Below are positions 47,139 to 59,000 of a DNA stretch of 64,000 nucleotides, in pieces; within the stretch, counting starts at the first letter, position 1; every line of letters starts with the position of its first letter. The position numbers and the translations under genes are program-made. Under the pieces are notes generated by a model. The model was not told where the DNA came from, did not search any database, and saw only the letters and a list, made by a program, of their open reading frames with translations. The stretch lies in the NCBI GenBank assembly GCA_963971575.1, contig OZ020611.1, forward strand, positions 59,863,381-59,927,380, in the 5' to 3' direction. Origin of the DNA: Liopterus haemorrhoidalis (Eukaryota > Arthropoda > Insecta > Coleoptera > Dytiscidae).

Positions 47139-49000
47139 TAATAATAATAATCTTTATTCGTGCTTATTTACATTACAAAAAATATTTACACAAATCAAAA
47201 AATTAAAATATCACTGCACAATACAAATAACACATTAAAAGAATAATTAAAATAATACATGTTCAGAATTAAAATAAAAAATAAAACACAAGTAATTTTT
47301 AAAATTTCTAGCAAACGCCAAGGACAAATAGGTATTTATAAGTTATAAAATTCCGTTAAATCATTGTAATTATTTAATAGGAATTCTTCAGTGGAGTAAA
47401 AGGCTTAGCTACCAAATATTTTTACATAACGCTTTAAAATTTAGAAATGGTTGCGTTTCTTAATGGAGATGGCAGATATTCACACATTATAAAATTTAAT
47501 AGCGTAGTAATTACAATTATATCTTGATTTTTGTAATAGTTTGTATTCTGTTCTAAAATCGTTCTTATTTCTAGTATCATATTGGTGGATGGAACTTTGA
47601 AGATGAAGTTTGTTATTTTTGCCATGTATATGTTGGAGACATTGATGGATGTACAGGCAAGGTAGTGTTAATATATCTATTTCTGTAAATTTCAGCCTGC
47701 ACTCTGATCTATATCTTAAATTACTCATGTTGAGGATAGCTCTACGTTGTAAGGAAAACAGCCGACTTGTAAGCGATGAATGGCCATTCATACTAATAGG
47801 GTATAGAGAAAATGGGATTGAAGATAGGCAAAATAGTAAATTTTCGAGATGGAATCTTTCGCGCAAATTTTTTTAACAATAAATAGAGGAGTATATTTTG
47901 TTACATAAATTAATAATATGGATGACCCAGGTTAGCTTCTGACAATCTTTAGTCCAAGGAAGGTCTCCGATTCTGGGTTATTTATTTCAAGGAGGCTTTT
48001 AGTGGAGAAAATCAGGTTTGGGTCTTATTATCATTCATCGTTAGTTTGTTGGCTTTAAACCAATTACAGTAGGAAGATAAGGCAAAGTTTCTTTCATCTA
48101 TGAGTGACGTTATGGAACTATGGTATTGCAAGGCTGTTGTATCTTTGGCAAAAAGAATGGTTTGTAGATTAGTATTGATATTGGATAAATCATTAACGAA
48201 TAGAAGAAATAAAACAGGGCCTAAATTGGATCCTTGTGGAACTCCATATTTTATTTCTTGTACCTTTGACGTTCCCTTTCCAGAAAATACAAACTGCCTT
48301 CTATTGGACAAATAAGACCCTATAAGTTTGGTGCTTGCGTGATCAAATTTGTTGAAACGTAGTTTTTTTAATAACGTATCATGAGGAACGCAATCAAAGG
48401 CTTTGGTGAGGTCGAGAAAGCTGCCTGAACAGTATAACCACTTTTCGTAGCAATTTGTGACGTAACTCATAAACTCTAAGGGCCGGTTTCTGAAAGCCTA
48501 GTTAACTATAACCCAATAATTAGAAAATGGTTGCTATGGTTACTTATGGGATTGTTATATTGTAACCGAGCTTAAACAAAAGATTAAACTCAGCTAACCT
48601 TTCAGAAACCGGCCCTATGATGGCATCAGTGGTAGATTTGTTCGATCTGAAATCATATTGTTTTGTAGAAAGTAGTTTATACGTCTCCTAATGTGATATT
48701 AGTTGATTTTTTAATATTTTCTCAAATATTTTGGAAAAAACAGATAATAGGTAAATTGGGCGAAAGTTGTTAATATCTTTTGCATTACCCTTTTTGTGTA
48801 TAGGGAGTACACGTGCTAGTTTTAGGGAAGCAGGAAATTTAGTTTGTTTTATAGAAGAGTTAATAAGTTTGGTGAGCGGATATACCAAAATGGTCTTAAC
48901 GTATTTTATGGCCCCAACACTTAAGCCATAGGCATCAGTGGTTTTACTATTCTTAAGATTGCTTACTCTGTCTATAACTGTAATTTCAGATATTTCTTTA
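47139..49000 (-). pseudogene. CR1-like LINE, 3' two-thirds, interrupted by a MITE
   Basis: Read on the minus strand: KNSKTTDAYGLS and FPASLKLARVLPIHKKG, then NNFRPIYLLSVFSKIFEKIL (48960-48690), then a frame with DFRSNKSTTDAI, the MITE, and SFLDLTKAFDCVPHDTLLKKL with GVPQGSNLGPVLFLLFVNDLS. The catalytic box is FAKDTT where the family has FADDTT, so the active site is lost. The thumb and C terminus at 47866-47480 end with QYDTRNKNDFRTEY and NYYAIKFYNV. The 3' UTR ends GAATAAAGATTATT and (ATT)n at about 47139, as in CR1/L2-group LINEs. The endonuclease is missing (5' truncated). Several frameshifts. Confidence 0.88.
48480..48615. mobile_element. 136-bp MITE, PIF/Harbinger-like
   Basis: GGGCCGGTTTCTGAAAG and its inverse CTTTCAGAAACCGGCCC form perfect 17-bp termini; similarity goes on for about ten more bases. 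The flanks are TAA and TAT, fitting a TWA target. The insertion separates codons for D-A-I and E-F-M of the surrounding reverse transcriptase. Confidence 0.88.
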
Positions 49001-49835
49001 AAGTAAAATGGGACAGTGTTATAGACTTTTTAACAGTATACATATATATTTAATTTTCTTTAATGAAGTTTCTTTTTCATGAAAAGGAGTTAACTTTTTA
49101 TTTTTGATGTATTATTTGGGGTTTGACATGAGTCTACTATTATTATTATTTTAAGTTTACGTAGAAAGTATTTGGTTGAGTCGTAAATATCTTCCTCTCT
49201 GGGGAATAAATAGTAATGTCATTAGTGGTACAAATGTTTCATCGTATTTGACTATTTTTCTTGTTTAGAGCAAACAAGTGTCTCTCAATTTTATCACAAC
49301 AATGACAATGTATACATTGCACTAAAAAAGTAAATATGTAGTTGAGTGAAACGGAGGAATTAAAAGTGCATATTTGTCAAGTGTCGGTTCAAAATTGAAG
49401 AAGAAATGCTGCGGAGACTGCTTACAAATAGTATGTAGTATTTATTGGTATCATAACTGACCGGACAATTCGCTGATGGGCGTGAAAAAGGTGTTAAGTC
49501 TTATCTTCTTACGTATGACTTACCTCCGTTTTCGCCCTCATCAGCGAATTGGTATGTGCAATTTCGTTCTGGAGATACGTACGTCTTTGGAGCATGAACA
49601 AAGATCGGGGAAATCGTCTGACTTTGATGGTGGTGCTTTAATATCATTACCAGAAACCACCTTAATTACTAGAGAATTAGCAAGCAAATTAAATACTTTC
49701 AATTTCTATAAAAGAATGTTAAACATAGGAAACAGCTTCCTGGTCTGTTCTACCTCATCCACCGTACTCAACTGACCTTGCTTATATCATCTTATAACTC
49801 ATATTTCTAGATCACTCAAAAAATCTTTATAAATA
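49001..49835. other. No gene seen
   Basis: AT-rich sequence. The 99-codon open frame at 49476-49775 shows no recognisable domain. Confidence 0.45.
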
Positions 49836-50607
49836 TCAGGTCGTCAAGGTTGAAATTTGCAGTTAATAATATTGCCAACTTAAACAGTTTATTATTTGAC
49901 ATTGACTTAATATTATACCGTCCTGTTTTTATTTTTTTTGAAAGTTACACATCTCGCCTGTTAAATGATATCATTATATGCTCTAAATATTATTTATGCA
50001 TTATATATCAAAAACTTTTTTTTTAAATTAATCTTGTTGAAAATAGAACGGTCAGAAATTCGCACTGTTATGAAGTATGAGTTATTACGTGAAACTACGG
50101 CATCGCAGACCGCGCGAAACATTAATAGTGTATTTGGCTCTAGTGTCACTACGCAGCAGACAATATCAAATTGGTTCGCCAAATATCGTACAGCTACCTT
50201 AAAAATTAAACAAAAAAAAAAAAAAAACAAAAATCTGGCTCATCGATCACAGCAGAAATATACTACAACCAACTGGACGAAATGATTCAAAAACTTAAAG
50301 AAAAACATACTCCATACTCACCAGACCTAGCCCCGACTGATTATCAATTCTTCCACAATTTGGACAACTTTTTAATAGGAAAACAGTTTAATTGCGACAA
50401 TGCTGTAAAACTGGCCTTCCAGGATTTCATTGACTCTCGTCCGCCAGGATTTTATACCACCGGTCTGAACAACCTGCCGCTTAAATGGCAAAAGTGTATA
50501 GACAATATAGGTGCGTACTTTGATGAATAAAATAATTCCTTATATTTGTAAGTTATCAACCAACTTTGCCTTTTTCTTTTCTACAAATATCATCCTTGAC
50601 GACCGAA
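49836..50607 (+). mobile_element. Internally deleted mariner (third subfamily), copy 2
   Basis: The left terminus TCAGGTCGTCAAGGTTG and right terminus CATCCTTGACGACCGAA are inverted repeats flanked by TA (49834-49835 and 50608-50609). The copy keeps both ends but only about 0.77 kb of an expected 1.3 kb. The same 3' half is present at 26735-27228. Confidence 0.9.
50035..50530 (+). pseudogene. Mariner transposase, N and C ends without the core
   Basis: The N-terminal part reads RSEIRTVMKYELLRETTASQ and NSVFGSSVTTQQTISNWFAK, the first HTH of one mariner group. An A-tract (about 50214-50226) marks an internal junction. After it come AHRSQQKYTTTNW in one frame and, from 50282, PYSPDLAPTDYQFFHNLDNF, which holds the third catalytic aspartate, and a normal C terminus KWQKCIDNIGAYFDE. 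The segment with the first two aspartates, including HDNARPH, is missing. Start codon not identified. Inactive. Confidence 0.87.
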
Positions 50608-51088
50608 TAGTTTTATTCTCTCTACAAAATCTCTACATATCGATCTACGATGCGCGAATGTCCTATTTCAATTTAGTGCCAATATTTGCCAACTGATTGC
50701 TTCTATTTCTCACAACTATAATAGAGAATAGACTTAATGTTTGTGTTAAGAATGCCCAGTTTAATGTGCTGTATTATCTTTCAGGTTTTCCATATTCTCT
50801 TGAACATACTACAAGGATGCTGTGGTCTTTTTATTCAGCACTCGAAATTTTTTAATAAAAGCCAGGTTCGAGAGTTCAGAACAGAACACTGCAAATGATG
50901 GTGATTATATGAGGAGGTTAAAGCCAAATGGTGTAAATCACATATTCTAAAAAATAAAATAAAAACTGATATGTTGTAGACCAAACTAGAAATACAAATC
51001 TGGGAAATGCAATGGTAAATCAATAGTCTTCTCATGATATTAAAATTATAATAATTTTAAGTAGAATGGATGTGTTTAAATACAACGA
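50608..51088. other. No gene seen
   Basis: AT-rich sequence with nothing recognised before the short SINE. Confidence 0.45.
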
Positions 51089-51150
51089 CGATAGGTGGCC
51101 AAGTGGTGGTCAGACCCAAGGCCAATAAAGTAAAATAAAAAAAAATAAAA
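51089..51150 (+). mobile_element. Very short SINE-like insertion with 11-bp TSD
   Basis: A 62-bp segment containing GGTGGCCAAGTGGT (A-box-like) and an A-rich tail is flanked by AAATACAACGA on both sides (51078-51088 and 51151-51161). The B box is missing, suggesting internal deletion. Confidence 0.65.
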
Positions 51151-51161
51151 AAATACAACGA

Positions 51162-53079
51162 ATCTAAGTAAAACCAATTGGTTCTATAAATTAACAAAAT
51201 ATGTCACATTAATTTGGCTCTGACCCCCTCATATAATATAATAAGTTACTACTGCCATTTTTCTAATTTAAACTTGATGATAAAAATAATTAATTATTTG
51301 CGTAATACTAATATTATAAACAGACAACATTTTCAAACAAATTTTCAAAACTAAAAAAGTTCCATTGAATTTCCTTTATGTTGTGACACTCCAATTTGCA
51401 TTTAGAAAATCCTCAATTACATTCCAAATGTGTGTTCCATATTCGTAAATGAATGCGTGTAACCTAATATTCATAAAACTTAACTGTTTCTAGAGGTATA
51501 TATTAGAATAAATAGCAGGAAACTCATCACAAAATACACTCTCTACCTTGGAGTATAAAGTTAATCAAACATGAAATAAAAGTTTCATATTTCTCTCCGT
51601 AAATCGATTTTCTTCAATAAACCAACATTCCATTACTTTCAACGTCATATTTACTTCCTCTACGGTCAGCAAACTTTATTATGTCAATATTGTAAAATAT
51701 AATACCTTCTACATAATGCCTCAAGTATAAAACACGAAATGTTTTTACATTAAATCAACAACCTTACGGTACCTTTTGATCAATGAAAGTAATTAGCAAA
51801 TGTGTTTCAAAAGGCTTATATTGTGGTTACTACAGAATTTCTTGTTTTCTTGTTCCTTTATTAATCGAACAAGTTGAATTTAGAAAGTGATTTAGTATCA
51901 CTGGCCATCTTTTAGTAGTGAGGAAGCCAACTGAACATAAACTTCTTTTCTTTCATGCCACTGCAACCTGTCGTGAATCGTGGTCTCATTCATTAGCTTC
52001 TTCTATTGTATATCAGTTTGAACAACAAATAGGATCGTCACACAAATCCTCAATCGCTAGAATGTAGGCCATGGAGCCAGGGCTGCCTTATATCATTGTA
52101 TTTATTTTTCATAGCAAACCATGCTTTAAACATATTTTTATTGTTGTTTTGTTGTAGTCATATTATTGTTTATGAAAATAAATTGATGAATATTCTCGTA
52201 ATAATGTATTTTTTAGTAATAATGTATTTTTTAGTTTTTTAGTATATTAATTTTGTCGCAGCATCAGTATTTTTTCCATTTACGAAAATATCCCATCTTA
52301 TCTGTTCTCCATTTTTCGGATTAGTTTCTAAAAGGTCTCAACACGTTACCTGTTCTCCATTCTTCGTGTTAGTTTCTATAGGTTTTCAGCACCTCTTCAT
52401 TTTATCGCTCTTCTTTTCAGCAGCAAAATATATTAATTGCATGGCTCCTAGCAGCATCGTAATATTTATGCTTTTTGAAGCGCTAAACAATCGTCACCTC
52501 CCTAAGTGACTTTGTTGCCAAACAGACATGTGTCACACCACTACACCGTATTTACATTCAATCTGCTGCAGGGCACCACCATGATCAACCACCTATTTGC
52601 TCCTTCCCATATAATACATTCACCCTGTGCCCGACGATCATCCTAAGGCTATCGATCCTTCGAACAACCGGCCGAATTTCAAGCCGGTGCAGGAACAACA
52701 TTTGGTTCTACGGCCATAGCAATCAATTACCCGAACACTATCCAAGGACTTCTCACCAATTGTTGTCATGCAGCTGTTAAGTCACGCTACACATTGTCCA
52801 TCCATTTTGTGTGTGGTTTCCCTGAGCTTCTCTTAACAAGCGTAGTTTTTATGAAAAGGCTACGTCTTTCTTTGTCGAGCTTCGTCTATAACCTGTGTAT
52901 GAAAACAAATAACTTCAAAATAAGAGGTGTAGCCCAAGATGACCCTGTTTCATAAAATTCAATAAAGCATTGGAGCGCATTTTTTATTTTTAATTAAACT
53001 GGACCAATAGCGGACTTAAATAAAATGGCGAACATTTGAACCATTTACGACTTGTCATCTATATTGTTTTAATAACTAA
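51162..53079. other. No gene seen
   Basis: Nearly 2 kb of AT-rich sequence without a motif I can support. A less AT-rich patch at 52480-52800 is not coding in any long frame. Confidence 0.5.
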
Positions 53080-53640
53080 CAATGTAACCAATGTAGACCA
53101 AATGCTACAACAATTGAATAGAAACGAATCAAATAGGAATTAAATTCAACGTCGACAAAAAAGTGTCATGCTTAAAATATCTGGATAAGAAATTAAACAA
53201 GCAACAATCTACAAATACCTACAGTACGACATAGACATCAATGTTAAAATCAAACAATGGAAATACAAAGGAGTATTGGGCATCCTTCGGAAAACTCGAG
53301 AGTTGGGTTAAAAGAAATCTTCCTATATATTTAAAGCAAAAATGTGGGATAAGTGAGTTGTACCAGACCTTACCTAAGTGAGACATCATGAAAATCTGTT
53401 CATAAATTAAGAGTAGCCCACAGCTATGAAAAAAGCGATGCTTAGTACAACAATAGTAGATAGAGAAACGATCACTTGGATCAGATAGGATACTTCAGTG
53501 TTTTACGTTGTCGAAATAATTGCTTCACTTAAATGTTAATGGATCAGACCCAAGGCTCTACTAAAAGATAACAGATGGACTAAGAAAATAGATGGTTTAA
53601 AAGACACGCTGGCAATTAGATACACTTAGTTTATGACAGA
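53080..53640 (+). pseudogene. Heavily decayed LINE reverse transcriptase remnant
   Basis: Short pieces in shifting frames resemble the thumb and C-terminal part of an RTE-like LINE: QQLNRNESN near 53110, KKAMLSTTIVDRETITWIR at about 53430-53485, and DNRWTKKID at about 53570-53595. Family members have 'M-x-x-AMLG-x-x-x-RD-x-x-x-N-x-WIR ... RW-[TS]-KK'. Many stops and frameshifts separate the pieces. Nothing catalytic remains. Confidence 0.5.
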
Positions 53641-54708
53641 ATATAATGGGAAAAGAGATGCTCACTTTTAGTGTACTAAACAGTGTTCTCAGATTATTAT
53701 CGCTGAAGTATGATGATAATCAAAATTTGATCCATTTATAAAGCATTTTAAATTCCCTAGCGGACCCCAGTTTGAGACCACTGATCACAAACTGATACAA
53801 TAAGCTAGGTGGTCAACATTATGAACTAGATTATACAGATTAAACCTATCTTCATTCTCAACATTATTAGTATTTATAATAATAATATTCTGACTTTGTT
53901 ATGCATATGAAATATAACAACTGATTTTGTTGTTTCATTTCCTTGTCCACGCCAATTATAAAGTTACAAGGGCATTTTATAATTGTTTGTCCACTTGAAA
54001 CATTAGTAGTAAAACTTGCATGACTGCTTGACGGTTCCTTTGAGTAATATTGCTCAAGCTATTGTGTGTTTATTCAAGTAAATTATAGGTCTACATTCAT
54101 GTTGTATGTTATATTCACTTGCCTGGATATAAACAGTAAACTTTGAATAAACGATCCTTCAAATTCCTAACTTAAGTTTACTGTTTGCAACTTTAATGCA
54201 CATACTGTTTACTATACTCTTTATGTATTACAACTTTAATAATATTAATTGAATTAGTTGAATTGGTAACCTATTATTGCCATAAATGCTGTTACAAAGT
54301 TTCAGAGCTTTATCAAAAATAACGGAAACGAGTTTTGTATAATTTTCACTCAACTTGCTTTGGCACAGGATTTTATTCTGTTTGGCTACTCATCAATCGC
54401 AACGCATCACCTCTATTGGAAAACTGGCCACAGTTAGCGACAGAGATCTTTTTAAGGACTTATACCCTAAAGCTGCGTTCAGAGCTGTTTAAATTAGTTG
54501 ACATGTTGTACACTGTTGATATGTTTAGTAGCTAGTTTTAACATTCAAGGTAGCGTTTACAGCTAAGGAAATTAGTGAGTTAAGAATAGTGCGATATCTG
54601 TGTGTGATTTTAAACCATCTACTGTGGCTTCGTAAAATGTTTATTATCTATTATCGTTATCCTAATTCTGCTGTCCTAGATTTTTACTAACTAAATCTAA
54701 CCTAATTA
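53641..54708. other. No gene seen
   Basis: AT-rich sequence up to the left terminus of the pogo/jerky-like element. Confidence 0.5.
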
Positions 54709-55003
54709 GGGGAAAGTAGGCAAAGTCGTACCCCCTAATTTATTTTGCCTGTAAAACTAATATGAATGCAACGACAACAAAAATATAAATGCAGAATATT
54801 ACAGAAATATTTCAGTATCTATTGCTATTAAAATTGCAAAATAAAAAAACACTGCAAAAATACGATTTACCCAACTAGGTAGGCAAAATTGTACCATAGG
54901 GTTGGTTAAATGTACCTGTCAATAAAAAACAAGAAAATAATCACAGATTTTTAATTTTTTAATTAATTATTAAAAAAAAAAAATACAAATGATTTACAAA
55001 ATT

Positions 55004-55490
55004 TCAACAAAAAAAAAAAAAAAACATTAACATTTTTTTTCTGTTCAAGCCCTTGGCCCGAGCAACAGATGTTGATTCCGGTCGCCGTAGTGACAACGTT
55101 GGGTGTCTCTTGATAAAGGCGTAATACCACACTTTGCCTGCAAGACCTTTATTTTTGTTGAAATTATGTATAATAGAATTTCGCTCTGCAATTTCGAATG
55201 CCAGTTTTCTGACATCCATAATTGTCAACCCAAAGAGCAACCTTCAAATTTTAAAATATGCTTAACTAGTTCTGCTTCAACTATAGAAAGCAATGCTGTA
55301 GATCTGCTAAAAAAAATTGTGGCATTATTGGCGCGTTTATTTTTTAATTCATATTGCCTTTTAAAAGTTGGCTTTGGAATGCCAAAATTACGGCATACCT
55401 CGTTAAGGCTACATTTTTATAAGCATTTATTGTTTCTTGCATTACTTCTTCGGTCAAGGACAGATATTTTCTTTTTGTTCCATTCTAAAA
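55004..55490 (-). pseudogene. Jerky/tigger-like transposase, DNA-binding part only
   Basis: Minus-strand pieces in two or three frames: YLSLTEEVMQETINAYKN, then SLNEVCRNFGIPKPTFKRQY (a pipsqueak-type HTH), and after a frame change LTIMDVRKLAFEIAERN, KNKGLAGKVWYYAFIKRHP and LSLRRPESTSVARAKGLNR (a CENP-B-type HTH). In pogo/Tigger/jerky proteins these two HTH domains precede a DDE domain, which here is replaced by an A/T-rich stretch at about 55020. At least two frameshifts. A host jerky-like gene copy is a possible alternative, but inverted termini around it favour a transposon. Confidence 0.72.
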
Positions 55491-55777
55491 AAAAGTGAGT
55501 TACTCATAGGTTATAGGTACATTTAAATTCGGTTGGGTAAATCGTACCGGTACAAAATAGAAAACTGTAAACAAATACAATTTACCCAACACGAACTAGA
55601 TTTTTAAAATATCTATTAAAATAACCTCAATCTGTTCACTGAAAAACATTTTTACAGTCATTAGATTTAAAAACTAATCGAAATTGAGATATTGATAAAA
55701 AAAAAAAAAAAAATTAAAAGCATTACGAATTGAGTTAAATGCTTAAGAAAGAGTGTACATTCTTACATCAAGCACCT

Positions 55778-55788
55778 GCTAAAACTTT
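55778..55788. repeat. Target site duplication of the I-type LINE (3' side)
   Basis: GCTAAAACTTT here recurs at 61574-61584, just beyond the 5' end of the LINE. The 3' copy merges with the T-tract at 55786-55802, the complement of the element's poly(A). Confidence 0.85.
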
Positions 55789-55817
55789 TTTTTTTTTTTT
55801 TTAATTCATTTATTTAT

Positions 55818-55849
55818 GGGTGCTTCAATAGCTAAGATTATTAGCACCC
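55818..55849 (-). promoter_or_regulatory. 3'-terminal hairpin of the I-type LINE
   Basis: On the minus strand GGGTGCT and AGCACCC form a perfect 7-bp stem with an 18-base loop, about 16 bases before the poly(A). In the LINE fragment at 22.8 kb the same stem has a U-A pair where this one has C-G. Confidence 0.65.
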
Positions 55850-56025
55850 CATCCTATAGATATACATGCTACTTGTTACAAATTACAATTAGATAATGAT
55901 ACATTGTATATACATTTGATATATAGTACATTTTTACATTTGATATTGTGTGATAGTTTTTACATTTTGTATATAGGGTGTACATGATATACATACAAAT
56001 ATTAATTTAAATTTACATAGCTGCA

Positions 56026-59000
56026 TTAAATATTTGATATAAGTTTTGTGTCTTTTAAGTACTGTATTAGGTTTTTAGTGTTTCTTTCATCATTATTTAA
56101 TATTTGCGCTAGAGTGTTTTGGAGGTTGTATCTTCGCCTTTCCCTGTTAAATTTTGCGCAGTAGACAAGTAGATGTTCGACAGTAATCTGAGTGTTGCAC
56201 CTTTCACAGAGCGGTTGTTCCTCTTTATCTAATAGATACTTATGCGTGATACTGGTGTGCCCTATACGCAGTCTTGTGATAATTGATTGCAACTTCCTTG
56301 TTTCTGGTGAATGCCATATTTTAATTGAATCTTTTATACTTCTTAACTTATTGCCTGTCACTTGTTTCCACGTTGTATCCCAATTGTCTAGTATCCGAGT
56401 TTTTATTATGCTTCTGAGGTCGCTAGATGGTATGGCGGTTTCAAATATATCATTCGCTTCTGTTGCCTCTTTTGCTGCTTTGTCAGCTGCCTCATTACCG
56501 GTAATATCTACATGCGATGGTATCCATACGACTGTTACTTGTTTATTGTTTGTCTTCGCTAGGTGGAAATTTTCCTGCATTTGTTTCACTGTGGTGCACT
56601 TGCTATATAATTTTTGTAGATCTTGGATTGCACTTAATGAGTCGGTGAAAATGGTAAATTTATTATCTTGGCTTTGGTTAAGATATTCGGATGCTTTAAG
56701 TAAGCTGTAGATCTCTGCTGTACACACGCTTGCATAGTTGTTGAGGCGATATTTATGTGTGCTACTTCCAGATATAACCGATGAGCCCGTTTTGTCGTTT
56801 AGCCTGGATCCATCTGTGTATATTTCTATGTGGTCCTTGTAGTTGCTTCTTATTTCTTGAAATTGCTGTTTGTACGTTGTGGGAAGGGTATTACTTTTAT
56901 TGTTATTTGAGAGTTGAAGGTTATAAACAGGTCTATGTTGGATCCATGGGGGTGTTTCGGGTAAATATAGTTCAATGATTTTGGGAATTGTTATATTTAT
57001 TGAGTTTAACTGGGATGTTATTTGTCGTTGGAGAGGTGTTTTATTTTTAAGATATATCTTATTATTCCTTTTCTGGAAGACACTGTCATAAAGAGGTATA
57101 GTTGGGTTTCTAAGTAGGTTGGCTGTAAATAATAGATGAATTTGTTTCCTTCTTAATTCCAAAGGTGGTTCTCCTGCTTCGTTTAGCAGACTTAACGTTG
57201 GACTTGTTCTAAAGGCCCCAAGGCAAATTCTAACAGATGTAGTTTGGATGGAATTTAGTTTGTTTAAGACACTTTTTTTTGCATTACCATAGCTTGTACA
57301 ACCGTAGTCTAACTTCGATCTTATTATGCTTCTGTATAGTTTAAGGAGTATAGTTTTTTCTGAACCCCAATTATAATGACCCAGAGTTTTTAATAAGTTA
57401 ATTTTTTGTGTACAATCTTTTTTTAAATAGTTGACATAATCCTTCCAAGACAGTTTTTGATCAAAAAATACTCCTAAAAATTTTATTTTCGTAGCATATT
57501 CTATAGTATTGCCGTTGAGGGTTAAACGTGGTTTTTGGTTGGCAGCTTTGGATTTTGTAAATAGAAGTGCTTTAGTTTTTGTTGGGGAAAATGATAATCC
57601 AGTATCTGATGACCATTTTTCAAGTTGTGATATAGCAGTTTGCATTTCTTCCTGTATTGTAGTGATGTTTCTGTTTTTATAGCATATTATAAGATCGTCG
57701 GCAAAAAGTGAAGCTTTTATGTGTGTGGGTAAACCAGATGTTATGTCATTTATGGCGACTAGAAAAAGTGTAACGCTTAGAATTTCACCCTCTGGCACCC
57801 CATTTTGCTGTTTTTTTATCTCTGATATTATTCCATTTAGGCTAACCATAAATTTTCTATCGGAAAGAAAATTTTTGATAAAATACAGAATATTTCCATT
57901 AAGACCACACAGTTTTAACGATTTTAAGATATGGTACTTCCAGGTCGTATCATATGCTTTTTTTATGTCGAAGAAGATCGCTAACATATGCTGTTTATTT
58001 TCCTGGGCATTTCTAATTTCGTTGGTTAAATTTGTAATGTGATCCATAGTAGATCGCCCTTCTCTGAAGCCGCTTTGTATTCTGCTTAATATATTGTTTT
58101 TTTCAAGAAACCACATCAGTCTTTTATTTATAATTTTTTGCAATAATTTACTTAAATTATTTGACATGGAAATCGGACGATAATTGTTAGGGTCTGTGTT
58201 TGAGCTATTTGGCTTATGTATTGGCACTGTCTTCACCATCTTTCAGTCGTCCGGGTAAACATGGTTTTCCCATATGTAGTTAAAGATGTTCAGTATGTGG
58301 TCCAATAAGTCTGCTGATAAATGCTGGAGCATTTCGTTCGGTATATCATCCAATCCAGGGCTTTTGTTTTGTTTTAGATCTTTTATAGCCCAGTGTAGTT
58401 CTTCTTTTGTAAATCGAGTATTTACAATGTGATCACTGTTTTGTATAAAGATTTCATCTTGCTCACAGGCAATTTTATGTTGTAAAAACTCTGCTTGGTA
58501 AGAATTATTACTTGAACTTTTTTCGAAATTATCAGCTAGGGCATTTACGACTGATTTTGTGTCTGTTACTATTGAGTTATTTACAATAATGGCTGGTATT
58601 GTTCTTGCTTGTTTTGTACCTTTAATTTTCCTTATTTTTCCCCATATCTCAGAGGTGGTCGTCTGACTATTTATACTTTCCACATATTCCTTCCAGGATA
58701 ATTTTTTACTTTCTGTGAGAGTTCTCCTAGCTACGGCCCGTGCCTTTTTTAATTCAGATTCATTTTAATTAGATTTTCTATACTTTTATTCTTCCTATAC
58801 CTGTATAGGGATTTTTTGCAATTTTTTGTGGCCTCATGACAAGCTTCGTTCCACCAAGGTACAGTATATTTATTTTTTGGTTGTTTCTTCATAGGTATAA
58901 TATTAGTTGCCACATTTTTTATAAAGTCAGTAAGGTTTTTAACTGTAGAGTTTATGTCATTTTGTATTATTTTTAGATTGTGGTTGTTTGTGTGTTGACA

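Noticed and set aside
49476..49775. 99-codon open frame
   Set aside because: No recognisable domain and no supporting context.
55004..55490. Host jerky-like gene
   Set aside because: Frameshifts, absence of the DDE part and surrounding inverted termini favour a dead transposon.
55103..55498. 131-codon plus-strand open frame
   Set aside because: It lies opposite the jerky-like remnant, which explains its conservation-like look.
56192..56710. 172-codon plus-strand open frame, and others at 57719 and 59113
   Set aside because: They are antisense to the LINE ORF2 and have no domain of their own.
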